Assembly: GCA_000434055.1 (NCBI GenBank)
Contig: HF999633.1
Span: 30,874 to 39,787 of the forward strand
DNA: 8,914 nucleotides
DNA from: Ruminococcus sp. CAG:488
Lineage (GTDB): Bacteria; Bacillota; Clostridia; Oscillospirales; Acutalibacteraceae
Reading direction: 5' to 3'
Both the position numbers and the translations under genes were made by a program. Under the pieces are notes generated by a model. It was not told where the DNA came from. It searched no databases and worked only from the letters and a program-made list of their open reading frames with translations. This document shows positions 1 through 6,602 of the stretch, one piece after another (within the stretch, counting starts at the first letter, position 1; every line of letters begins with the position of its first letter).

Positions 1-22
1 GGCTGCCGTTTTACCGGCAGCC
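1..22 (-). terminator. Probable intrinsic terminator of the large dockerin gene
   Basis: A perfect 8-bp G+C-rich inverted repeat, GGCTGCCG (1-8) and CGGCAGCC (15-22), closes a 6-base loop. It lies 16 bases beyond the stop codon of the leftward dockerin gene, the usual place for a rho-independent terminator. On the minus strand an A-rich run precedes the stem and the expected T tract would fall outside the window, so it cannot be checked. Read on the plus strand the stem is followed by a T-rich run (23-40), so it may act in both directions and also end a gene arriving from the left. Confidence 0.75.
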
Positions 23-38
23 TCTGTATTTTTAAATT

Positions 39-3000
39 TTATTTTGCCGCATTGGCAAGATCGATGAATGATGTAAACTTACCGATGCACTCCGAAGGAG
101 CCTGATTGATTGTCTCCTTGCGTACGCCTGCATTTTCAACCGACTTAACATCGGAGTTACCGATATTGCCGTCAAAGTTGAGGTCGCCCGCATACTTCGT
201 ATAGTCGGCAATCAAATCGGGATCAAGCATAAGTGATGCGTAAGCCTTGAGAACAACTGCATCCTGTCCGTCAATCTTTCCGTCTCCGTTAACATCACCG
301 AACATAATGAGCGTAAACTCGTTCTTTACAATGTATTCTCCGTATGGATCCTCAACGATCTGGAGCTTGGAGCCTGTTCCCGGGCCGTGCTTGGTAGCCT
401 TGAGGCAGATATCACCGTCTCCGGAGTATCCAAACTCACTTGAGAAATAGTCGCTGAAGAACTCTTCGCCGTAGGTTTCCTTAGCAGTATTGTTCCAGAA
501 TGTATCGTCAAATCCGATTGCGTATCCGTAGCGATAGTCAATATTCTGATTAAATGCCGTTGAGCCGCCGTTGTAGAACTCAATCGTTGCAACGTTCTCA
601 AGCTTTTCGATTGCATCGTAAAGTCTCTTATAGTAATTGTCAACAAGCTTCTGACTGTCCGCATCATAGTCACGGTCAAGCCTTCTGCCCTCGTTGTAAG
701 CCTTAACAACCGCCTGAACCGAAGCGTCGGTATAGGTGCTGGGCGGGAAAAGATTTGCAACACGGCTGATCTGAGCATCAAGCTGTGAATAATCGGCAAG
801 TCCGATATAATTCTTCAACGAATGATAAGCCTTCGAAAGCTGACGTCTTGCCATATTGATCTTGGACTGTCTGTAATCCATAACAGTTCCGGTAGCAACC
901 TTTTCGTTATACTCGGTCATAACCTTGTTTGCAAACTGGTATGCGTTCCAGAATGCATTCCATGTTCTGTCGGTATACTTCTTAGTTCCGTCAGCGTTGA
1001 GATTATCGTTGTAATTAACGTTTCCGACAACATTAAGAACCTTTTCAAGCTGATATGTTGACTTGTATGTCTGATTTCCTATAAGGAGATCCTTGTACTT
1101 CATAAGAGCATAGCAACTGAAAGTAACGTCTGCACTTGACGGGAACAGTTCCTTGCCTATCTTTGCCTGCTCATACTGATTAAGGATTTTTCCTGCTTCT
1201 CTGAGTCTCTGCTTAAATGCGAGATATGCCCATGGCGCAAAGTCAACCATGTGGAAGTATTCATAATTATCGTCGTAATAATGAAGTCCTTCATTTCCCG
1301 CAAGAGCAAGCTCATCATATACTGTTTTGAGCTCGCTGATGCTGTAGGTCTTTCCTGCCGGGTGATTGTTGTTGTAATCAACTGTTACATAATCATAACT
1401 CTTGAGGTTAAGAACACCGAGAAGCTCGGCAAGAATATCAAGCGATGTGTCGCAAAGTGAACCCGGACCCGTAATATTGCTAAGACTTGCAAGAAGCTGC
1501 TTAACTGTATTCTTGAGTCCTGTACCGTTATTAACTCCGTCGGAATTTACAACAGTAATAACCTGATCAAGCTTGGTATAGCTGTAAGGAATAATGAGAC
1601 CGACCTGAGCTGCATTATCGGTTGTTCCTGCCGTTTCATAATGAGGAAGCTGGAACAAGCCGTTAATAGCTCTTGCAAGAAGGTTTGTGATAATCTGCGT
1701 AAGCGGCTTATCAAGAGTTGCTGTAAGCTTAGGTGTCGAAGCACGACGACCGATAAGTGAAAGGACTGTATTGATATCAAAGTCAAGGATAGCATTCAAG
1801 AGTTTATCCATAACGATTTCTCTGAAACCGTCCTTATTATTCTCTACACCGTAAAGAATGTTAGTGAGAGGAATAATCTGGTTAACCGAATAGTAAACCT
1901 TTGCCCAAACGTCGGTACCGTTGGCTGCCGAGCCGAGATTGAAGAACTTTGAATACTTTGTAAGGAAGAAATCAAATGCTGCGTTAAGCTCTGCCGAGAA
2001 GGTAATCTTTGTAGGATCCGAGTTAACTGTCTCCATGCCGAACTCACCGACAAGATAGTAGTCAACCAATGCACCAACAAGGTCAAGGCACCAGTCTCCG
2101 TCCGGATTGTACTGCGAACCGATATAGTTGCCGTTCTCATCCTTCTTAGCCATGAGATCCTCAAACTCTGCGTTCGGATAGAGATCCTTTAATACGTCGA
2201 TAAGAGTAAATGTTGCAAGCTCTCTGATAGAATTGCAGTTGTCCGAGAACTCAACATCATCAACAAGAGCCTCAAGGAGGAACTTAACAAGGAATGCGAA
2301 CGTCTGCTCGTCATTCATGTTTTCAAGAGCCTTTGACTGCTCATCTGTGATTTCCGGAGCATCCTTCCAGAAAGAACCTATGATCGGGAGCAATGTCTTA
2401 ACATATCCGGAGAGCTGCGATACAAAGCCCGGCTCAAGTGTAAGATACTTTCCGCCGTTTCCGTCATCTTTAAAGTAGATGTACTTTGTAAGGCCTTCCT
2501 TAAGGATATATTGAAGTGTAACGTTTATCTTATCTATCGGCTTCGGGGCTGTCGGATTTTCAACACCCTTTGACTCAAGGAATTTGGCGATCAATTCATC
2601 CTGAGATGCATCTTCGGGAAGACCCATTGTCTCATTAGTAACGAAAAGGGTTATCGCGATATTGATATAAGATGTGTCTGCCGTGGTATCGTCCGGCTTG
2701 ATCTTGAGTGCATCAAGAATAAGGTTACCGGCATACTTAACAACGATATCATCAATAAGCGCATCGAAAAGAGCCTCAATGAAATCATATGTCTTAACCT
2801 TTGTAAAGTCGATCGAAGGTCCGATTGACGTCTTGAGTGACGGAAGAAGATCAACGAATTTAACGTAATTCTTCAAGGTACCGTCGGCGTTCTTTTCAAG
2901 TCCGAGGAAATCGGCAACAGCATTTGAGCCGTCAGCCTTTGCCATCTTATCGCAGACAAACTTGACAAGACGGTTGTTAAAGAAATCATTAACTATGTAG

Positions 3001-3620
3001 TCGAGGTTGTCATAAGCTCCGCCTACCGCAAAGCCTGTACCTGTGGAATCAATCAATGCCTTATAGACCATCTCGTTGATATAGCCGTGAAGGTCGTTAA
3101 GCATAGGAATCTTTTTCTTCGGATTCCAGAAGTTCTTTATGATACCAAGATTGAACGAGTTGTCTACCCATTTATAAAGCGGGTCGGCATTCTCCTGGAG
3201 CCACTGAAGAAGATATCCGAGAACCTCAAGATCGCTCTTGTTCTCTGAACGGCGTCTGATGTCACCGTTCTTTGGGATTCCGAAGCTCAGGTTATCAATG
3301 TCTCCGAAGCTGAACATTTTATAAAGTGTGTGTCCTGTAATATCCTTGATTGAATCAAAGAGAGTGTCAAGAGAATAGATGTGAATATGAAGACTGAGCT
3401 GGCTCAAGTCAAAGTTTACATCCAGTCCTGCAAGAACCTCATCATCGAGATAGTCAAGAACAGCGGAAGCCGCCTGCTCTTTTGTGAAAACAGGTTTTTT
3501 TACACTGCTGTAGCTACAGGTATTGTATGGGGTTTTGTATGCGCTTACGCCTACCGTGAAGCATGAAAGCAACATGACAAGGGCAATAAGAACGCACAAC
3601 AGTCGTTTGGATTGTTTCAC
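39..3620 (-). CDS. Large secreted dockerin-domain protein with FIVAR-like repeats, function unknown
   Basis: A 1193-aa exported protein. Residues 1-27 form a signal peptide (KR near the N-terminus, hydrophobic core, cleavage likely after VSA). Residues about 30-850 match nothing I recognise; they look mostly helical, with a recurring pattern resembling FIEALFDALIDD near 180, 280, 447 and 606. Residues about 850-1010 hold two FIVAR-like helical repeats (YTDRTWNAFWNAY near 882; YTDASVQAVVKAY near 963). Residues about 1013-1107 are a beta-rich module with GTGSKL and FTLIMFGDVNGDG, a layout I know from other clostridial dockerin proteins. The dockerin has two calcium loops: DVNGDGKIDGQD (1109-1120) and DLNFDGNIGNSD (1146-1157), followed by about 30 extra residues. 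The start is GTG, chosen because GGAGGT (3633-3628) lies 7 bases upstream and the signal peptide follows at once. No catalytic motif is seen; an adhesive or structural surface role is a guess. Transcribed alone, divergent from the GH109 operon. Confidence 0.9.
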   Translation of the reverse strand: MKQSKRLLCVLIALVMLLSCFTVGVSAYKTPYNTCSYSSVKKPVFTKEQAASAVLDYLDDEVLAGLDVNFDLSQLSLHIHIYSLDTLFDSIKDITGHTLYKMFSFGDIDNLSFGIPKNGDIRRRSENKSDLEVLGYLLQWLQENADPLYKWVDNSFNLGIIKNFWNPKKKIPMLNDLHGYINEMVYKALIDSTGTGFAVGGAYDNLDYIVNDFFNNRLVKFVCDKMAKADGSNAVADFLGLEKNADGTLKNYVKFVDLLPSLKTSIGPSIDFTKVKTYDFIEALFDALIDDIVVKYAGNLILDALKIKPDDTTADTSYINIAITLFVTNETMGLPEDASQDELIAKFLESKGVENPTAPKPIDKINVTLQYILKEGLTKYIYFKDDGNGGKYLTLEPGFVSQLSGYVKTLLPIIGSFWKDAPEITDEQSKALENMNDEQTFAFLVKFLLEALVDDVEFSDNCNSIRELATFTLIDVLKDLYPNAEFEDLMAKKDENGNYIGSQYNPDGDWCLDLVGALVDYYLVGEFGMETVNSDPTKITFSAELNAAFDFFLTKYSKFFNLGSAANGTDVWAKVYYSVNQIIPLTNILYGVENNKDGFREIVMDKLLNAILDFDINTVLSLIGRRASTPKLTATLDKPLTQIITNLLARAINGLFQLPHYETAGTTDNAAQVGLIIPYSYTKLDQVITVVNSDGVNNGTGLKNTVKQLLASLSNITGPGSLCDTSLDILAELLGVLNLKSYDYVTVDYNNNHPAGKTYSISELKTVYDELALAGNEGLHYYDDNYEYFHMVDFAPWAYLAFKQRLREAGKILNQYEQAKIGKELFPSSADVTFSCYALMKYKDLLIGNQTYKSTYQLEKVLNVVGNVNYNDNLNADGTKKYTDRTWNAFWNAYQFANKVMTEYNEKVATGTVMDYRQSKINMARRQLSKAYHSLKNYIGLADYSQLDAQISRVANLFPPSTYTDASVQAVVKAYNEGRRLDRDYDADSQKLVDNYYKRLYDAIEKLENVATIEFYNGGSTAFNQNIDYRYGYAIGFDDTFWNNTAKETYGEEFFSDYFSSEFGYSGDGDICLKATKHGPGTGSKLQIVEDPYGEYIVKNEFTLIMFGDVNGDGKIDGQDAVVLKAYASLMLDPDLIADYTKYAGDLNFDGNIGNSDVKSVENAGVRKETINQAPSECIGKFTSFIDLANAAK

Positions 3621-3626
3621 CTAAAA

Positions 3627-3678
3627 CACCTCCGTTAAATTTCCGGCCTACGACCGGAGAAACTGTAAATAGGGTCGC
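3627..3678 (-). promoter_or_regulatory. 5' leader of the large dockerin gene with SD and alternative stems
   Basis: On the minus strand the Shine-Dalgarno sequence GGAGGT occupies 3633-3628, 7 bases before the GTG start. Just upstream a hairpin can form between TCCGG (3658-3654) and CCGGA (3646-3642). Two other pairings use the same bases: CTCCG (3659-3655) with CGGAG (3634-3630), which covers the Shine-Dalgarno, and GCGACC (3678-3673) with GGTCGT (3655-3650, one G-U pair). These are mutually exclusive, so the leader could switch between open and closed forms. It does not match a riboswitch class I can recall, and short stems like these arise by chance. Confidence 0.35.
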
Positions 3679-3743
3679 CAAAATCCACCATTCCAGTTTG
3701 GCTTATAATAATATTATCAGAAAAGCCTTAATTTGTAAATAGG
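3664..3743. repeat. 10-bp direct repeat TGTAAATAGG, 70 bp apart
   Basis: TGTAAATAGG occurs at 3664-3673 and again at 3734-3743, identical and in the same orientation, upstream of the minus-strand dockerin gene. The distal copy covers the proposed -35 element of that gene. The two could be binding sites for one regulator, or a coincidence in AT-rich DNA; no known motif is claimed. Confidence 0.4.
3713..3739 (-). promoter_or_regulatory. Possible promoter of the large dockerin gene
   Basis: On the minus strand TTTACA (3739-3734) and GATAAT (3718-3713) resemble sigma-A -35 and -10 boxes, separated by 15 bases, which is short. It would give a leader of roughly 85 bases. Overlapping TATTAT and TATAAG hexamers in the same AT run are alternatives, so the exact boxes are uncertain. 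Confidence 0.35.
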
Positions 3744-3839
3744 TTTTTCCAAATTAAAATATTACAAACTGTACAAAATTTCTTTTTATTTTTATATGAA
3801 TACAATAAACAATACAAAATAAATGTATAAACAACAGAA

Positions 3840-3877
3840 AAAACACAGCATTTTAGTCAATTATACGGCTGTATTTT
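3840..3877. repeat. Imperfect inverted repeat in the divergent intergenic region
   Basis: AAAACACAGC (3840-3849) and GCTGTATTTT (3868-3877) pair at 9 of 10 positions around an 18-base loop. On the plus strand a pyrimidine-rich run follows. It lies about midway between the divergent genes, upstream of both promoters, so it is more likely a protein site or chance than a terminator. Confidence 0.3.
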
Positions 3878-3965
3878 CTTCTTGATCTGCAAGTTCTCAC
3901 ATACCTTTTATAATATATAATCTGCACCGTCATGACATTTTTCTATATTTTATATTGATTTCAGG

Positions 3966-3993
3966 TTGAAAAAGCAAACCGATATGGTATAAT
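3966..3993 (+). promoter_or_regulatory. Sigma-A-type promoter of the GH109 operon
   Basis: TTGAAA (3966-3971) and a perfect TATAAT (3988-3993) are separated by 16 bases, and TG at 3985-3986 gives an extended -10. The DNA just upstream is very A+T-rich. Transcription would start near 4000, leaving a leader of about 45 bases to the ATG at 4046. This is the best promoter match in the window. Confidence 0.75.
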
Positions 3994-4000
3994 AACCTCA

Positions 4001-4014
4001 ACCAACCGTTTGTT
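4001..4014. promoter_or_regulatory. Operator-like imperfect palindrome at the start of transcription
   Basis: ACCAACCGTTTGTT is a partial dyad centred between 4007 and 4008 with a central CG, and five of its seven pairs match. It sits at the expected transcription start of the GH109 operon, where LacI-family repressors of sugar operons often bind to CG-centred palindromes. The symmetry is imperfect and no regulator gene is in the window, so this is only a candidate. Confidence 0.25.
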
Positions 4015-4045
4015 AAATGAGCAAAGAAGTTTAAAGAGGTGCTAT

Positions 4046-5275
4046 ATGAAAAATTCTGTTAATATTGGAATTATCGGCCTCGGAGGCAGAGGCACAAGTA
4101 TGATGAGTGTCATGGCAAAGATGGAGGATATCAATATTCTTGCCGTTTGTGACAAGTATCCCGACAGAGTTGACAATGCCGTGAAAATTCTTGTTGACGG
4201 CGGCAGACCGGCTCCGATGGGCACTGTTGATTACAACGAGGTTCTCGATATGCCGGGGATTGACTCGGTTTACATTGCAACGGATTGGGAATGTCACGTT
4301 AAAATCGCCATTGATTCAATGAAAAAAGGCATTCCGGCTGCAATGGAAGTCGGCGGGGCTTACACCCTCGATGAATGCTGGGAGCTTGTTCATACATATG
4401 AGGAAACAGGCGTCTGGACGATGATGATGGAAAACTGCTGCTACGGCGAGCGTGAAATGATGGTTCACAATATGGTTCGTGAGGGCGTATTCGGCGATAT
4501 CGTTTTCTGCTCCGGTCAGTATGCTCACGATCTCAGAGATGAGGTCGCTTACGGCGAAAAAAACCGCCACTACAGGCTTCGCAATTACATTGCAAGAAAC
4601 TGTGAAAACTATCCTACGCACGAATTGGGTCCGATTGCAAAGCTACTCGGCATAAACTACGGCAACCGTTTTGTTTCCATGTCAACCGTTTGCAGCAAAG
4701 CCGCAGGCATGGAGGACTTCGTTAAACAGCATAAGGATCTCAAGCCCTCGCTCGGCAGCACGAAATTCAATCAGACGGACATTGTCAAGACATTTATTAA
4801 GACCGAAAAAGGAGAGCTTATCGAGCTTACTCTTGACACCTGTCTCCCCCGTTTCTACAGCCGAGGCTTCACGGTTCGAGGCACAAAGGGACTGTACCAG
4901 GAAGACGGCGACATTGTTTTCCTCGACAAGAAGCTATATAGAAAAAACGAGTGGGATCAGAAAAAATTCTGGGGAAGAGGAAAAAAATTCGCACGCAAAT
5001 ACAATCATTCGCTTTGGCACGACACCACTAAGGAAATGCTCGATGCAGGTCACGGCGGAATGGATTGGTTCATTATAAGGGCGTGGATCGTATCGGTTAA
5101 AAACGGCACTCTCCCGCCGATTGACGTCTATGATGCGGCAGCGTGGATGTGCATTACTCCGCTGAGCGTGCTTTCAATTCAGAACGGCGGTGCAACCGTT
5201 GAGATTCCCGACTTTACGAACGGCAAATACAAGAACAGAACCCCCAAAAACGACAATATCTATGATATAAGATAA
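4046..5275 (+). CDS. GH109-family NAD-dependent glycosidase (Gfo/Idh/MocA fold)
   Basis: A 409-aa protein. The N-terminal Rossmann fold has IIGLGGRG (9-16) for NAD binding. The rest follows family GH109: EVGGAYTLDECWELV (101-115), MMMEN with E129, QYAHDLR (Y159, H161), YPTH (Y189, H192) preceded 12 residues earlier by R177, and GHGGMDW (335-341) then VYDAAAW (361-367). From memory, the Elizabethkingia alpha-N-acetylgalactosaminidase uses Glu149, Tyr179, Arg213, Tyr225 and His228; the Glu-Tyr, Arg-Tyr and Tyr-His spacings agree here, with a shorter loop between Tyr and Arg. Family members use bound NAD for transient oxidation of the sugar. No signal peptide is seen, so it should be cytoplasmic. 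An upstream in-frame TTG at 4010 is rejected: AGAGG at 4035-4039 lies 6 bases before ATG 4046 and the fold starts there. First gene of a three-gene operon. An ordinary oxidoreductase is the alternative; the exact substrate is unproven. Confidence 0.85.
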   Translation: MKNSVNIGIIGLGGRGTSMMSVMAKMEDINILAVCDKYPDRVDNAVKILVDGGRPAPMGTVDYNEVLDMPGIDSVYIATDWECHVKIAIDSMKKGIPAAMEVGGAYTLDECWELVHTYEETGVWTMMMENCCYGEREMMVHNMVREGVFGDIVFCSGQYAHDLRDEVAYGEKNRHYRLRNYIARNCENYPTHELGPIAKLLGINYGNRFVSMSTVCSKAAGMEDFVKQHKDLKPSLGSTKFNQTDIVKTFIKTEKGELIELTLDTCLPRFYSRGFTVRGTKGLYQEDGDIVFLDKKLYRKNEWDQKKFWGRGKKFARKYNHSLWHDTTKEMLDAGHGGMDWFIIRAWIVSVKNGTLPPIDVYDAAAWMCITPLSVLSIQNGGATVEIPDFTNGKYKNRTPKNDNIYDIR

Positions 5276-5291
5276 TTGAGGAGGATAAGAA

Positions 5292-6599
5292 ATGGTAAAC
5301 AAACTGACCGCTGTCATTGTTGCGATAACAACAGTAATTATGTCCGTAACAGGCCTTTTCGTATGGGGCTTTGCACCCGAGGATGAAACCGAGTTCACCC
5401 CGGTGATTCGTTTTGTCGCATGCAGCGACTCTCATCTTAAAACTGCCGCAGGCGTCGGCAGCCACAGGCTCGAAAAGACGGCAAAGCTCGCTTATGCTAT
5501 TGCAAAGGCAGACGATAAATACAATAATCTTGATGCATTTCTTATCAACGGTGATATCACAAACGACGGCAATATTGACCAGTTCGCAGGCTTCAAGGTC
5601 ATTGCCGACAAGTATATCAAGAGTGAGACTGAGCTTCTCCCGATAATTGCGAACAACCACGATTTCAGAAACATGAAGAAGCAGACCGTCGCCTATTTCT
5701 CACAGCTCATGGGCAAGGACACAGACTATCACAAGGTAGTCAACGGTTATCATTTTATCGGAATTTCGACTTCCGACGTTGAGGGTGTGAACTACACCGA
5801 GGCGCAGAGAGTATGGCTCAAGGCTCAGCTTGACGAGGCGGTTAAGGACGATCCTAACAAGCCGATTTTTGTGTCTCAGCATGAGCATGTGCTCAACACT
5901 GTTTACGGCAGCTCGGATTTTGACGGCTGGGGAATTGACGATTTCAGCGACATTCTTGAACAGTATCCGCAGGTTGTTGACTTTTCGGGTCACTCCCACT
6001 ATCCGCTTAATGATCCCCGTTCTGTATGGCAGGGCAGCTTTACCGCTATAGGCACAGGCGCTCTCGCATACATGGAGCTTACGGTTGAGAATCAGCGCAA
6101 GGTTCACCCGACAGGCCACAGCCTCGAAGCTCAGTTCTGGATCGTTGAGCTTGATAAGGAAAGCAATATGCGTCTGAGAGGCATTGACCTCATTGAGCAA
6201 AAGGTTCTTTGCGAATATATTCTTGCCAATCCCGCAAATCCGGCAAACCGCGAATACACTCCGGAAAAGCAGGCAGCAAGATCGACCGCACCTGTTTTCA
6301 GTGAAAACGCTGAGCTCAAGGTCACAAAGCTCGCAAAGAGCGTCACGGTGAAATTTGATGCGGCACAGTCTACAAGCTCTGAACCTATTTTCTTGTACAA
6401 GGTTAAGGTCATAAACTCCGACGGCGAGGTTGTTAAATCCGACTGGGTTCTTCCCAAGTATTATTCGGCAACAGTTGAGAAAACCGAGCGTCTCAAACTC
6501 GGCAAATTTGAAGAAGGCGATTATACGGTTTCCGTCACAGCCGAGACTGCTTGGGGCGTACAGTCGGAGGCTATAACGACAGATTTCACGGTTAAATAA
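5292..6599 (+). CDS. Exported or membrane-anchored calcineurin-like metallophosphoesterase
   Basis: A 435-aa protein. Residues 7-27 are hydrophobic and end at WGFAPEDE without a clear AxA site, so this is either a signal peptide or a membrane anchor; the catalytic part should lie outside. The metal-binding blocks of the family are in order: D46-S-H48, G87-D88 with N91, N122-H123-D124 (in NNHD where GNHD or GNHE is usual), H197 and H199 in SQHEH, and G233-H234-S235-H236. Residues about 331-435 look like a beta-sandwich of Fn3 type (FLYKVKVINSDGEVV, YTVSVTAETAWG). Such enzymes hydrolyse phosphomonoesters or diesters with two metal ions; the substrate cannot be read from the sequence. GAGGAGG (5278-5284) lies 7 bases before the ATG. 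It follows the GH109 gene by 16 bases and precedes the transporter by 3, so all three are probably co-transcribed. Confidence 0.88.
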   Translation: MVNKLTAVIVAITTVIMSVTGLFVWGFAPEDETEFTPVIRFVACSDSHLKTAAGVGSHRLEKTAKLAYAIAKADDKYNNLDAFLINGDITNDGNIDQFAGFKVIADKYIKSETELLPIIANNHDFRNMKKQTVAYFSQLMGKDTDYHKVVNGYHFIGISTSDVEGVNYTEAQRVWLKAQLDEAVKDDPNKPIFVSQHEHVLNTVYGSSDFDGWGIDDFSDILEQYPQVVDFSGHSHYPLNDPRSVWQGSFTAIGTGALAYMELTVENQRKVHPTGHSLEAQFWIVELDKESNMRLRGIDLIEQKVLCEYILANPANPANREYTPEKQAARSTAPVFSENAELKVTKLAKSVTVKFDAAQSTSSEPIFLYKVKVINSDGEVVKSDWVLPKYYSATVEKTERLKLGKFEEGDYTVSVTAETAWGVQSEAITTDFTVK

Positions 6600-6602
6600 A
6601 TT

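Larger units (their letters stand above)
3621..4045. other. Divergent AT-rich intergenic region
   Basis: This 425-base gap separates two divergent genes and is clearly more A+T-rich than the coding DNA. No open frame with a ribosome binding site and no tRNA fold was seen. It contains the leader of the minus-strand dockerin gene, a weak promoter for it, a 10-bp direct repeat, an imperfect inverted repeat and the strong promoter of the plus-strand operon, each listed separately. Two further TATAAT hexamers (3909-3914, 3916-3921) lack a convincing -35 partner and may be chance in AT-rich sequence. Confidence 0.8.

Noticed and set aside
326..799. 157-codon minus-strand open frame in another frame of the large dockerin gene
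   Set aside because: It overlaps the FIVAR-like and pre-dockerin region in a different frame and its product is low-complexity Ser/Thr/Arg/Leu-rich, as expected of an out-of-frame reading.
3642..3678. Known riboswitch in the leader of the large dockerin gene
   Set aside because: The short stems and lack of conserved loop sequences match no class I could recall, including cyclic-di-GMP types; the leader is also short.
3840..3877. Inverted repeat in the divergent gap as a small RNA or terminator
   Set aside because: The 18-base loop and A+T-rich arms make a weak hairpin, and no promoter or gene end lies at the right distance.
4010..4045. Upstream in-frame TTG start that would add 12 residues to the GH109 protein
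   Set aside because: It has no Shine-Dalgarno and lies only about 10 bases after the expected transcription start. The ATG at 4046 has AGAGG 6 bases upstream and begins just before the Rossmann motif.
5214..5660. 148-codon minus-strand open frame across the GH109/phosphoesterase junction
   Set aside because: It is antisense to two well-supported genes, is cysteine-rich without a family pattern, and would span an operon junction.
5700..6200. 166-codon open frame on the minus strand inside the phosphoesterase gene
   Set aside because: It lies wholly antisense to a gene with all its family motifs and gives no recognisable protein; it fits a chance frame.
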